Source: Niastella populi
GTDB taxonomy: Bacteria; Bacteroidota; Bacteroidia; Chitinophagales; Chitinophagaceae
DNA length: 64,000 bases
Assembly (NCBI RefSeq): GCF_002078015.1
Contig: NZ_LWBP01000186.1
Coordinates: 1-64,000, forward strand
Reading direction: 5' to 3'
The translations under genes and the position numbers were made by a program. The notes under the pieces are model-generated. The model was not told where the DNA came from. It worked only from the letters and a program-made list of their open reading frames with translations, and made no database searches. Below are positions 38,333 through 47,137 of this stretch, piece by piece (position 1 is the first letter of the stretch; each line of letters begins with the position of its first letter).

Positions 38333-41300
38333 ATGATGAAAAATTCTATCGCACTCAGGCGAAATGTCCTGCTCATTTCGCTATTGAACCTATTCGCTAT
38401 TTTCTCCTTTGCACAAAACAACTTTCCTGTAACCGGTAAAATAACCGATAATACGGGTGCGCCTGTTCAGGGCGTTTCCGTACAGGTGAAAGGAACGCAG
38501 ATCGGTACCTCCACAAATAAGGATGGAACATTCACTATCAATGCCCCTTCGGGGAACTCGGTGCTTGTATTCAGTTCGGTTGGCTTCGCTACCAAAGAGC
38601 AACCGATAGCAAACAATTCTTCGATGAATGTTACCCTGGCTGCGGCCGACAACTCAATGGACCAGGTGGTGGTTATTGGTTATGGCGCCGTGAAAAAACG
38701 CGATGTAACGGGCGCCGTTGCGGGTATCAATGAAAAAGATATCAAGTCGCGGCCTGTAAATGACGCCCTGCAGGCAATGCAGGGGAAGGTGGCAGGGGTT
38801 GATATCAGCTCTACCGAACGCCCCGGTACGGTGGCCACTGTGAATGTACGCGGAGTACGTTCACTCACCGCCTCCAATTCTCCGCTATACGTGGTTGACG
38901 GTATTCCCCTGATGACCGGCGGCATCGAATACTTAAATCCGAATGATATTGAGTCTATCGATGTGCTGAAAGACGCTTCCGCCACGGCAATTTACGGTTC
39001 CCGCGGCGCCAACGGGGTGGTGATCGTAACCACCAAACAGGGCAAGGCCGGTAAAACTACATTGAGCCTCAACCTGGCAACCACTGCTGAAAAACTGGTG
39101 AACAGGATGGAAATGTTCAATGCGGCAGATTATATCACCTTTCGCCGCTGGGCATACTATTACAAGAACCCGGCTGCCAATCCCCGCGGCGATCAGCCCA
39201 ATATCGCTTTTGACCGGCAGATCTTTTTAGCCACCAGCGACCCCTCGGCCTGGGCAAATATTGCCCGGGGCTGGGCGTCGGGAACCTGGGATGGGTCGAA
39301 GGTGCAAACCACCGACTGGTTTGGAATGGTAACGCAAACCGGTATTACAAAGAACCTCACGTTAAGCGTCAGCGGCGGAAGCGAAAAGGCAAAAGTGTAT
39401 GGTTCATTCGGTTATTTAAATAACACCGGTACCCAAAAGGGACAAAGTTTTAAAAGATACAATGCCAACGTAAATGTAGACGTAAACGCCACCAAATGGT
39501 TTTCGTTCGGCAGCAACATGACAGTTGCCTACAGCGTACAGGAATACGGGCAGTCAAGGACCGGCGCCACCACCGTGCAGTCGTCAACCAGTATCTTCGA
39601 ATCTGCAAGGGCGTTATTCCCTTATGCGGTACCGTACGACTCGGCCGGAAACCGCATTATAAATCCCGGCGGCGATATTGCCTTCAAGAATGTGGCCGAC
39701 GAGTGGACGATGAACCAGGACCAGCGCACCATTCTTCGTGCTTTCGGCAGCTTTTATGGCCAGATCGATCTTGGAAGTATCTACTCTCCCCTGAAAGGGT
39801 TGAAATACCGGTTGAACTTCGGGCCCGACTTCTCTACCTACCGCGATGGTACGTATATTGACGCTAATTCCGTTATCAGCAGCGGTTCAAATTCCGCTTC
39901 ACTTTCAAAAGCCCAAACGTTCTCATATACCCTCGATCATTTGATCTATTACAATAAAACCATCGGCAAACATGATATAGGGCTTACCCTGCTGGGCAGC
40001 CAGACGAAGTTCAAATCGGACAGTAGTTATATCGCTGCCAATGGTATCGCTTTTGGAAGCCAGCGGTGGAATGCGTTGTCGAAAAGTTTTATTCCGGCGG
40101 CTAACCTGACAGGATATACGTCGGGCCTTACCGAGAGCCAGTTGCAGTCGCTTATGGCCCGTATTAATTATACCTTCAACGGCAAATATGTATTGACAGC
40201 GTCTGCACGGCGCGATGGCGCCTCCCAGCTCGCCGAAGGGCATAAGTATTCGTGGTTCCCTTCCATGGCCGTTGCCTGGAAAATGAACGAGGAGAATTTC
40301 ATGCAAAATACCACCTGGGTGAACGACCTGAAGCTGCGGTTTGGGGTGGGCGTTACCGGAAACTCCGCCATCAGCCCGTACGCTACCCAGGGCCCGCTTA
40401 CATCGCTCTTTTATCCATACATATCCACGGTAACGCCCGGGGCTATTCCTTCACTCACGTTTGCCAACCAGTCGCTGGGCTGGGAAAAAACAACCCAGTA
40501 TAATGCCGGCGTTGATTTTGCCATACTGAACCGAAGGATCTTCGGTAGTGTGGATGTATACACCTCAAGCACGAAAGACCTGTTGATGCAAATGTCTATA
40601 CCCACAGTTACCGGGTATACGACAACATATGCCAATGTAGGCCAAACGGCCAATAAGGGCATAGATCTGAGTTTGACAACGGCCAATATCCGAACAAAGG
40701 ATTTCAGCTGGGTAACAAATGCCAGCATTTCATGGCAAAAAGATAAGATCGTTTCATTGTCGAACGGAAAACAGGATGATATCAATAACAACTGGTTCAT
40801 CGGTCAGCCGATAGAAGTGATCTATAATTTCAAGGGCGCCGGTATCTGGCATCCTGAAGATTCAGCCGCTTACAGGCAGTTCAATGCCAACGGAACGACT
40901 TTTACGGCCGGAAGCGCCAGGCCGGTCGACATCAACGATGACAAAAAGATAGATCCCAACCGCGACCGCACTATCATTGGCAATACCAGGCCAAGATGGA
41001 TCGTGGGTATGACCAATACTTTTTCTTACAAAAATGTAGAGGTTTCCATCTTCCTGTACGGCCGTTTAAAATATTTGTACAATACGGGTGGGGAAGCGCA
41101 AACCGCGCGTGGTACGCAGCGGGCCATCAACTATTATAATGAGAACAACATGAATGCCGAGTATCAGAAACCGATACATACAGAGGCAACCGGCGATCCG
41201 TACTCTGTGGTGTTGGGTTTCAGGGATGCCTCATTTCTCAAGATCCGGAATATTTCGCTGGGATATACGCTCACGGGTAATGCGTTGAAAAAAACAGGAC

Positions 41301-41455
41301 TTTCGAACCTCAAAGCTTATGTTCAGATCGCTAACCCGGGTATGGTGTTTTCGAACATCGACTGGCTCGATATGGATGTAGTTACCGTTACGCCTGCCTT
41401 TAACGGCGCCACGTTCAACAGGGGTATCACATTTGGATTGAACGCATCATTTTAA
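38333..41455 (+). CDS. SusC/RagA TonB-dependent transporter
   Basis: The 1040-residue protein starts with a signal peptide (cleavage near SFAQN). A carboxypeptidase-like domain follows (VTGKITDNTGAPVQGVSVQV), then the plug (VVVIGYGAVKKRDVTGAV, VDGIPLMTGGIEYLNPND, DASATAIYGSRGANGVV) and a barrel ending with phenylalanine. Unlike the minus-strand SusC it has no STN domain, so it is not expected to signal through FecR. It is 29 bases upstream of its SusD partner. Its promoter must lie in the repeat-filled region shared with the sigma gene. Confidence 0.95.
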   Translation: MMKNSIALRRNVLLISLLNLFAIFSFAQNNFPVTGKITDNTGAPVQGVSVQVKGTQIGTSTNKDGTFTINAPSGNSVLVFSSVGFATKEQPIANNSSMNVTLAAADNSMDQVVVIGYGAVKKRDVTGAVAGINEKDIKSRPVNDALQAMQGKVAGVDISSTERPGTVATVNVRGVRSLTASNSPLYVVDGIPLMTGGIEYLNPNDIESIDVLKDASATAIYGSRGANGVVIVTTKQGKAGKTTLSLNLATTAEKLVNRMEMFNAADYITFRRWAYYYKNPAANPRGDQPNIAFDRQIFLATSDPSAWANIARGWASGTWDGSKVQTTDWFGMVTQTGITKNLTLSVSGGSEKAKVYGSFGYLNNTGTQKGQSFKRYNANVNVDVNATKWFSFGSNMTVAYSVQEYGQSRTGATTVQSSTSIFESARALFPYAVPYDSAGNRIINPGGDIAFKNVADEWTMNQDQRTILRAFGSFYGQIDLGSIYSPLKGLKYRLNFGPDFSTYRDGTYIDANSVISSGSNSASLSKAQTFSYTLDHLIYYNKTIGKHDIGLTLLGSQTKFKSDSSYIAANGIAFGSQRWNALSKSFIPAANLTGYTSGLTESQLQSLMARINYTFNGKYVLTASARRDGASQLAEGHKYSWFPSMAVAWKMNEENFMQNTTWVNDLKLRFGVGVTGNSAISPYATQGPLTSLFYPYISTVTPGAIPSLTFANQSLGWEKTTQYNAGVDFAILNRRIFGSVDVYTSSTKDLLMQMSIPTVTGYTTTYANVGQTANKGIDLSLTTANIRTKDFSWVTNASISWQKDKIVSLSNGKQDDINNNWFIGQPIEVIYNFKGAGIWHPEDSAAYRQFNANGTTFTAGSARPVDINDDKKIDPNRDRTIIGNTRPRWIVGMTNTFSYKNVEVSIFLYGRLKYLYNTGGEAQTARGTQRAINYYNENNMNAEYQKPIHTEATGDPYSVVLGFRDASFLKIRNISLGYTLTGNALKKTGLSNLKAYVQIANPGMVFSNIDWLDMDVVTVTPAFNGATFNRGITFGLNASF

Positions 41456-41484
41456 ACCAACGCTTACCATTAAAAAATTAGAAA

Positions 41485-43443
41485 ATGAAAGTATTAAAAC
41501 TGATCCTCAATATCTCCCTTTTGTCGGGCATCATCGGAATAACAGGCTGTAAAAAAGATTTTCTGAATGAAGAGCTGCTTACGGCAAGGGACCTCGATTT
41601 TTTGAAAACCGATGCCGGTATTACCCAATTGGCCACAGGTACTTATTACCAGGTGTTCGATCTGCCGTTCGCTTCGGAGTGGCCATTTTGTACGCAGAAC
41701 TACGGTGTGGATGAGTTTATGGTAGGCGGCGACGGGTCAAACGGCGTATGGAACAATTATGATGTGGGCTTCAAGTCGATCGTTACCATCAATAATGGCA
41801 ATACGCAGCTGGCCAACGTGCAGTGGGATAACCTGTACATTGGTATTGGTGATGCCAATTTGCTTATAGAAAATGCAACGGCCAGTACCTCCGGTTCTGA
41901 TGCCATAAAAAAAGTGGCGCTGGGCGAAGGGTATTTTTTCAGGGCATACTGTTACCTGCGGCTGGTATCACAATACGGGGCGGTGCCGTTGAAGACGAAA
42001 AGCAGTCCGGCCGTTGAATTCGAATTTACAAGAGCGACGCCTGAAGAAATATACAAACAGATCATAGATGACTTTAAACAGGCGTATACCCTTTTGCCGA
42101 ATACAAATGCACCGGCAAGGATCACGAAAGATGCGGCGGCCCATTACCTGGCAAAGGCCTACCTGTTCCGCGCCAGCGAAATAAACGATTCATGGAATGC
42201 AGCCACCAAAGCGGCCGACCTCGCTGCCATTGGGCCTTTGTGCGATGAGGTCATTGCGGGCCATCCGCTTACGGCCAACTACGCCAGTCTCTGGAATTAT
42301 ACCGGGCCCGATGGTGCAAACGAAAGATTACCTGAACTGATACTTTCCGCGCAGTTCACGGCCGATGTGTCAACCAACGGCGCCAATCAGCAGCACCTTT
42401 ACTGGACTTCGCGGTATGACGACCTGCCGCAGATGCAACGCGATGTAACAGGCGACAGGCCGTTTAGCCGTTTGCGCACCAATTACTATCTGTACAGGAT
42501 CTACGATCTGGTAAACGACTCCCGGTTCTGGAAAAGCTTCAGAACGAAAAGCAGGCTGAACAAATCAGCGGGCAGTTATTATGTAAACGGCGATCTGGGC
42601 ATAATTTATATCATCAATCAACCCGGTGATAACCGTTTCTCCGCCTTCAAGCTGAGTGACGTGGTTGTTTATTCCAAAACGAATAAAACAATTCCGAACG
42701 CCTATATTGCCTTCCCTGCGGGAAGAACTACCGATGGAGCGATGGAAGCCGATGTGCGGTTCCCTTCCTGCAGCAAACATATGGATGGTTCAAGAATAGG
42801 TTTTAATGAAACCAGGGGCCTGCGCGATCTGAACCTGGCACGGTCGGCAGAAACATACCTGATTGCAGCAGAAGCGAAGATCAGGCTGGCAAAAGCAGGC
42901 GTTGGCGATTACGCCGATGCATTGGCCTACATCAATCCGCTTCGAAACAGGGCCCGGTATGTGAACGGGGAAGACCGCGCCTCATATTATGATGGGGGCG
43001 GCGCACTGGGCGCTTCTGCTTCCGGGCAAAACCCCAATATTAATTCGTTCATAGGAGAGAACTCCTATTATGAGTCGAATAATATCCCCGTAACAACCGC
43101 AGCTTCAGCCAGCCTTGAAATTACCGACATCAATGCGCTGCCCGCCGGGGATGAATATGTGATTTCCACGTTGGGCTTAAGCGGTACGTACGACAGAATG
43201 CTGGCGCTGATCTTGAACGAACGTTCCCGCGAACTTTGTGGCGAGTATAAACGTTGGGAAGACCTTTCAAGAACTAAAACCCTGGTACAAAGGGTGAAAG
43301 CATTCAACTCCCAGGCCGCGCCGAATATTAAAGACTTCCATTTGTTACGGCCGGTTCCGCAAACCTACCTCGATGGGATCCGGTCGAATGGTAAAGCATT
43401 GACGGCCGATGAAAAGCAGGCGCAGCAAAATATTGGTTATTAA
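41485..43443 (+). CDS. SusD/RagB-family surface lipoprotein
   Basis: The 652-residue protein has a lipoprotein signal (MKVLKLILNISLLSGIIGITGC) followed by KKDFLNEELL. The body has SusD helices (FFRAYCYLRLVSQYGAVPL, AAHYLAKAYLFRASE) and the C-terminal NERSRELCGEYKRWEDLSRT block. It is longer than the usual 500-600 residues. It forms the SusCD pair with the preceding gene; the substrate is unknown. Confidence 0.95.
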   Translation: MKVLKLILNISLLSGIIGITGCKKDFLNEELLTARDLDFLKTDAGITQLATGTYYQVFDLPFASEWPFCTQNYGVDEFMVGGDGSNGVWNNYDVGFKSIVTINNGNTQLANVQWDNLYIGIGDANLLIENATASTSGSDAIKKVALGEGYFFRAYCYLRLVSQYGAVPLKTKSSPAVEFEFTRATPEEIYKQIIDDFKQAYTLLPNTNAPARITKDAAAHYLAKAYLFRASEINDSWNAATKAADLAAIGPLCDEVIAGHPLTANYASLWNYTGPDGANERLPELILSAQFTADVSTNGANQQHLYWTSRYDDLPQMQRDVTGDRPFSRLRTNYYLYRIYDLVNDSRFWKSFRTKSRLNKSAGSYYVNGDLGIIYIINQPGDNRFSAFKLSDVVVYSKTNKTIPNAYIAFPAGRTTDGAMEADVRFPSCSKHMDGSRIGFNETRGLRDLNLARSAETYLIAAEAKIRLAKAGVGDYADALAYINPLRNRARYVNGEDRASYYDGGGALGASASGQNPNINSFIGENSYYESNNIPVTTAASASLEITDINALPAGDEYVISTLGLSGTYDRMLALILNERSRELCGEYKRWEDLSRTKTLVQRVKAFNSQAAPNIKDFHLLRPVPQTYLDGIRSNGKALTADEKQAQQNIGY

Positions 43444-43471
43444 GTTTTAAGTTATAAGTTTTAAGTTTTAA
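43441..43471. repeat. TAAGTTTTAAG word array
   Basis: TAAGTTTTAAGTTATAAG continues as TTTTAAGTTTTAAG directly at the SusD stop codon, which is itself part of the array. Confidence 0.5.
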
Positions 43472-43500
43472 GGCGGGTTGCCTTTTAAAGGCAGCTCGCC
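43472..43500 (+). terminator. Hairpin after SusD
   Basis: GGCG.G.TGCCTTT pairs with AAAGGCA.C.CGCC. The T-run comes only at 43515-43521, so termination is uncertain. Confidence 0.4.
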
Positions 43501-43505
43501 TCTAC

Positions 43506-43738
43506 CTAAGTAGTCCTTTTTTTAAAACAGCTTCCCTGCCGACTCGACCTTTTCCAGTTGAGCGAGAACAATTCTTTGAGCTTGTTTGCCAGTTCTGTTA
43601 AGCCAAATGGTTTATAAATAAAATAGGAAGCGCCCAGCGCCTCGGCTTCCTTTCGATAGGCGAGGTTGATGCTGCCGGTAAAAATAACAACCGGTATTGT
43701 GTTATATTGGGGACGTTTTCCAATCAGATTTAAACTAC
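43506..43738 (-). pseudogene. C-terminal relic of a response-regulator receiver domain
   Basis: One minus-strand frame reads NLIGKRPQYNTIPVVIFTGS, then LGASYFIYKPFGLTELANKL, then a stop at 43506-43508. This is the beta4-T/S-beta5-K-P part of a receiver domain (IFTGS and YKPF). The phosphorylated Asp and everything before it are missing, and the frame abuts the end of the SDR gene. Confidence 0.75.
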
Positions 43739-44503
43739 CGGTAATGCACCACCGTCGACTGAGTAATTAATTCCTGTAATATATTTCGCTTCAGGCGAAA
43801 CAAGAAATGCAACAAGATTAGCAATTTCTTCGGGGTCAGCCATCCTGCCTAATGGCGCGCCAACTTTATCCATTACAGCTTTAAATGCGTCGTCCACCTT
43901 AATATTCGATGACTTTGCTAAATTTTCGATAAACTCAAGCATTAACGGTGTTTTAACTACTCCTGGTGAAACCACATTTACACGTACTCCTTTTGCCCCT
44001 AATTCATTTGCTAACGCTTTGCTGTAAATATTCAATGCTGCTTTTGCAGAAGAATAAGACATGGTCATTTCCCAAATCGGTTGTTTTGCAGCACCTGTTG
44101 AAATGTTAATGATCACACCACTTTTTTGTTCAATCATTACGGGTAATAACGCTTTATTAATGCGCACAACAGACAGGAAGTTCAATTGCCAGTCAGTGAT
44201 CCAATGCTCATCCGAAAGTGTACTGAAACCACCACCGGGACTTAAATTAGCACCAGCGTTATTGACTATAATGTCAATTCTACCGAATGTTGTCAAAATC
44301 TCTTTGGCGATCGACTCTGCACTTTCGGGTTGAGTAAGATCTGATGCTATGAAATAATGTCCGTTTGGGTTTTCTTTCGGCTCGGTCCTCGCTGTAACCA
44401 CCACCTTGCAACCTTCACTACTTAATCTATCAGCAATAGCTTTGCCTATGCCTTTTGTTCCGCCTGTTACCAGCGCAACACGTCCTTTTAATGAATTGTC
44501 CAT
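43730..44503 (-). CDS. Short-chain dehydrogenase/reductase
   Basis: The start is set at ATG 44503; the longer frame from 44707 runs through the divergent promoter region. The 257-residue protein has the classical SDR marks: TGGTKGIGKAI nucleotide-binding loop (about 14-24), NNAG (about 86-89), active-site Ser in INISTGA, YSSAK (Tyr and Lys of YxxxK), SPGVVKTPL, and the C-terminal YSVDGGA. It reduces or oxidises an unknown alcohol or ketone with NAD(P)H. It is divergent from an HxlR regulator, a frequent pairing for oxidoreductases controlled by reactive electrophiles. Confidence 0.92.
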   Translation of the reverse strand: MDNSLKGRVALVTGGTKGIGKAIADRLSSEGCKVVVTARTEPKENPNGHYFIASDLTQPESAESIAKEILTTFGRIDIIVNNAGANLSPGGGFSTLSDEHWITDWQLNFLSVVRINKALLPVMIEQKSGVIINISTGAAKQPIWEMTMSYSSAKAALNIYSKALANELGAKGVRVNVVSPGVVKTPLMLEFIENLAKSSNIKVDDAFKAVMDKVGAPLGRMADPEEIANLVAFLVSPEAKYITGINYSVDGGALPVV

Positions 44504-44520
44504 ATTGTTTATTAAAATGA

Positions 44521-44552
44521 ATTGCGAAGTACGGCACAATACTTTACTTTTG
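44521..44552 (+). promoter_or_regulatory. Promoter candidate for the HxlR gene (ATTG-N20-TACTTTTG)
   Basis: TACTTTTG (44545-44552) matches TAnnTTTG, with ATTG 20 bp upstream. The imperfect dyad TTACATAAGTGTACAGTAA just downstream could be the HxlR operator. Confidence 0.4.
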
Positions 44553-44615
44553 AAAGTGGTTACATAAGTGTACAGTAATAACACAGAGTAAAGCACTACA
44601 GTAAACCAAATATTT

Positions 44616-44942
44616 ATGGGTGTTAAAAAAAATGAAAAATCTGGTGAAAGATGTGCATTACAGGAAATTTTGGGGATAATAGGCGGAAAATGGTCCATGT
44701 CGATCATCTATGCTTTGTTCTCTGGTAAAAAGCGATTCAGTGAATTGGAACGCATGGTGCCGAACATAAATACCCGGATGTTGGTCAAGGAATTGAAAAA
44801 TATGGAAGCAAATGGAATAGTTAAAAGAGAAGTTTTTGCAACTGTGCCTCCTACAGTAGAATATACTTTAACTACAAAAGGGGAAAAACTAGAGCCGATA
44901 ATTAATGAATTGTATAAATGGGGATTAGAATACGTTAATTGA
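44616..44942 (+). CDS. HxlR-family transcriptional regulator
   Basis: The 108-residue winged-helix protein has the HxlR pattern: Cys13 in RCALQEILGIIGGKWSMSIIYAL, FSGKKRFSELERMVPNINTRMLVKEL and a wing EYTLTTKGEKL. Cys13 sits where HxlR/HypR proteins have their redox-sensitive Cys. It is divergent from the SDR gene (112 bp between starts) and is its likely regulator. Confidence 0.9.
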   Translation: MGVKKNEKSGERCALQEILGIIGGKWSMSIIYALFSGKKRFSELERMVPNINTRMLVKELKNMEANGIVKREVFATVPPTVEYTLTTKGEKLEPIINELYKWGLEYVN

Positions 44943-44956
44943 TTACTTTTCTGACG

Positions 44957-45020
44957 GTATTTGAATATTGAAATGGCGGTTTCAATATTGAAAAGGAGTA
45001 TTTGAGTATTGAAATGACAG
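44957..45020. repeat. Direct and inverted TATTTGAATATTGAAATG repeats
   Basis: GTATTTGAATATTGAAATG recurs 41 bases later as GTATTTGAGTATTGAAATG. AATATTGAAA (44964-44973) also pairs perfectly with TTTCAATATT (44980-44989). It follows the HxlR stop; with no T-run it is a weak terminator at best. Confidence 0.55.
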
Positions 45021-45090
45021 GTTCAAAAGGAAGCAGGGGATTGTGTATTGAAGCCGATTTCTGTTCCGTAACTTATTATAATAGTGGTTA

Positions 45091-45127
45091 TAAAAATAAT
45101 ACGAGCCTTCATATATATGAATGCTCG
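45091..45127 (-). terminator. Terminator of the ArsR-SRPBCC unit
   Basis: On the minus strand CGAGC.TTCATA pairs with TATGAA.GCTCG and is followed by TATTATTTTTA. It lies about 40 bases after the SRPBCC stop. Confidence 0.65.
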
Positions 45128-45168
45128 CATAGTATGTTTATAAGATTGTGTTTTACAATGCTGCCAGT

Positions 45169-45636
45169 CTACCGGCCAGCTTCTGACACCAGGTACTTTT
45201 CCATTCTGTCGAAGGCCGTTCCCCATCCGTTATAAAATCCCATCTTTTCCTGTTGCTTACAGTATTCTTCTGTGGCATGTACTACGCTGAATGTAAAATT
45301 GGTTTTATCTCCCTCTTCCTCAAACAACACATGAAGAACTACTCCTTCGGTCATAGGTTTAAAATCGGCTGTAGTTATTATTTTCTCATATGGGATTATC
45401 TCTGAATAAATACCCTCAGAAATGAACTCACTGCCATCGGGCATGGGCATAATATATTTCCACTGGCCACCTGGTTTGAATTCATGTTTTATCACTGTAA
45501 TGTTCATGCCGGCAGGAGCCCACCAGCGAACTATATGGTCAGCCTCGGTCCATGCTTCCCATACCAGTTTTCTGGGTGCGTTCAATGTTCTTTTCAATGT
45601 GAGTATCCGCTTACTGATCTCATTTAGATTTTCCAT
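45169..45636 (-). CDS. SRPBCC/AHSA1-type ligand-binding protein
   Basis: The start is set at ATG 45636 (MENLNEISKRILTLKRTL), overlapping the last 17 bases of the ArsR gene upstream. The 155-residue protein shows the AHSA1/Bet v1-like pattern: APRKLVWEAWTEADHIVRWWAP, FKPGGQWKYIMPMPDG, and the C-terminal GWGTAFDRMEKYL. Such proteins bind hydrophobic ligands; pairing with an ArsR regulator is very common and suggests a small stress- or ligand-responsive unit. Confidence 0.9.
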   Translation of the reverse strand: MENLNEISKRILTLKRTLNAPRKLVWEAWTEADHIVRWWAPAGMNITVIKHEFKPGGQWKYIMPMPDGSEFISEGIYSEIIPYEKIITTADFKPMTEGVVLHVLFEEEGDKTNFTFSVVHATEEYCKQQEKMGFYNGWGTAFDRMEKYLVSEAGR

Positions 45637-45973
45637 GCTTTTTATTTTTTTTGGCTTGTAATTGATTAACGTACTCTTCAAACGTATCAATTTTCGTTTC
45701 CCACAATCCTCTGTACCGTTCAACCCAGTCTGCTATTTTTTTGAACTCATTTGGCCGTATGGAACAGAAAGTTTCCCTGCCTTCCCTTTTAATTTCCAGG
45801 AGGCCGCATTCATGTAATATTTTTACCTGTTGCGATATGGCAGGACGGCTGATGTCGAAATGATCGGCAATGGTTTTCAGGTTCATTGGCTTACTTGAAA
45901 TAAGATCAATGATCTGTCTTCGTGTTGGATCGGCTATTGCCTGAAAAATATCTCTTTTAAGTTCGGGAGCCAT
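45620..45973 (-). CDS. ArsR-family repressor, SRPBCC-linked
   Basis: The 117-residue winged-helix protein begins FQAIADPTRRQIIDLI, with recognition helix DISRPAISQQVKILHECGLL and wing EIKREGRETFCSI. It has no metal-binding Cys cluster, so it belongs to the non-metal ArsR group next to AHSA1 proteins. The stop overlaps the SRPBCC start, implying translational coupling. Two similar operators flank its promoter (45978-46019), pointing to autorepression. Confidence 0.92.
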   Translation of the reverse strand: MAPELKRDIFQAIADPTRRQIIDLISSKPMNLKTIADHFDISRPAISQQVKILHECGLLEIKREGRETFCSIRPNEFKKIADWVERYRGLWETKIDTFEEYVNQLQAKKNKKHGKSK

Positions 45974-45977
45974 TAGG

Positions 45978-46024
45978 TAAGCATTTGCTTACTCAAATAT
46001 ACGCGTAAGCATTTACTTACCGAA
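45978..46024 (-). promoter_or_regulatory. Promoter sandwiched by two ArsR operators
   Basis: Operator 1 TAAGCATTTGCTTA (45978-45991) has perfect 6-bp arms. Operator 2 TAAGCATTTACTTA (46006-46019) differs by one base. The minus-strand -7 box TATATTTG (45994-46001) sits exactly between them and a TTCG is at -33 (46021-46024). Operator centres are 28 bp apart. Confidence 0.7.
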
Positions 46025-46044
46025 TTTATTTCCGGGATTTACAT

Positions 46045-46067
46045 AAAAAACCTCCGTTGCCGGAGGT
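46045..46067 (-). terminator. Intrinsic terminator of the pirin gene
   Basis: On the minus strand ACCTCCG - GCAA - CGGAGGT runs into TTTTTT. Confidence 0.8.
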
Positions 46068-46126
46068 CTGATTGCTGTAAAGCGGTTCAATGACCGAATA
46101 AGTTAATATCTGCGTTCAATTGCTTC

Positions 46127-46999
46127 CTACCACACAAATTGCTGCTCCGCAGGTACACTTGAAATATGTTGCATTTTACCCTGGTTGTACTCATGGTACA
46201 ACCGCCTGATATCATCCGTTGTACTGCCGATGAACGGCCCATGCGAAACAATGGGATCGCCCTGCGGCTGCCCGGCATACAATATAAAACGGGCGCCGGT
46301 TTCGGATGCTGTTAATACCAGGTCGCTTTCGCCGGTGCCGGTATAACGGTTCAACCAGCCTACCTGGTCCTGTTGCAACAACTGTTTATCTTCTCCCACC
46401 TGCACACTGCCGCTAATAACATACAGGAAACCGTTATACGAGGCCGGAATTTGCTGTACCGTGGTGATGCCGGGTTGCATGGTTACATCGGCTATTATTA
46501 CCGGCACATGGTTTTTGACAGGGGAGGTGAGGCCGGCAAAGGAACCGCTATATACTTTTACCTGTAAACCGTTTGCTGATCTTTGCGGCACATGTTCCAA
46601 TGAAAGATCCTGTAAGCGGGGCGATGTCCACCGGTGTTTTTCGGGAAGGTTCAACCATAACTGCAGTAACCGCATTTTTGTTTTCTTTTCTATGGTTTCC
46701 GTATGAATAACACCGCTGCCCGCCGTCATCATTTGAAAATCCCCGCCTTTCATTTTGTGGTTGTCATCGCCCATTTCACCTTCCAGTAATAATGAAACCG
46801 TTTCAAAACCTGCATGCGGGTGCGGTCCGCCCACCGGGGTTTCATCTTTTTTATCGAGCATATCATCCATTAGCAATATAAAGGGATCGCTCTCTGTATA
46901 ATCAACCTGTATAACCGGGCGGGCAATATGGCCGCGGCCAAGAAACCCGGGTTGCCCTGCCGGTGTTTGTATGTTGATGAGTTTTCTTTTGAGTGTCAT
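46127..46999 (-). CDS. Pirin-family protein
   Basis: The start is set at ATG 46999 (MTLKRKLINI); the longer frame lies in the promoter region. The 290-residue bicupin has the pirin metal site: PHPHAGFETVSLLLEGEM (His pair and Glu region) and MTAGSGVIHTE with a further His and Glu. The C-terminal cupin ends SHGPFIGST. Pirins bind iron and some act as quercetinases or redox sensors. It is divergent from an ArsR regulator with a palindromic operator between them. Confidence 0.92.
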   Translation of the reverse strand: MTLKRKLINIQTPAGQPGFLGRGHIARPVIQVDYTESDPFILLMDDMLDKKDETPVGGPHPHAGFETVSLLLEGEMGDDNHKMKGGDFQMMTAGSGVIHTETIEKKTKMRLLQLWLNLPEKHRWTSPRLQDLSLEHVPQRSANGLQVKVYSGSFAGLTSPVKNHVPVIIADVTMQPGITTVQQIPASYNGFLYVISGSVQVGEDKQLLQQDQVGWLNRYTGTGESDLVLTASETGARFILYAGQPQGDPIVSHGPFIGSTTDDIRRLYHEYNQGKMQHISSVPAEQQFVW

Positions 47000-47020
47000 A
47001 ACCTTCTGTTTTTGATAAAG

Positions 47021-47072
47021 CAAAGGTACCTGATAAAGGCTATACAAAGTATAGTACTATACCCATGTATAG
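47021..47072 (-). promoter_or_regulatory. Pirin promoter with overlapping palindromic operator
   Basis: The -7 box TACCTTTG (minus strand, 47021-47028) is followed upstream by CTATAC-AAA-GTATAG (47040-47054) and CTATAC-CCAT-GTATAG (47057-47072). The join GTATAGTACTATAC is itself a perfect 14-bp palindrome. The block covers the expected -33 region and could bind the divergent ArsR protein or another regulator. Confidence 0.6.
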
Positions 47073-47137
47073 CGCCTGCCTTGTATTCTATATAAAAATT
47101 GTACTTTTAACTGTTTTAATACCGTAAACAATTCGTT

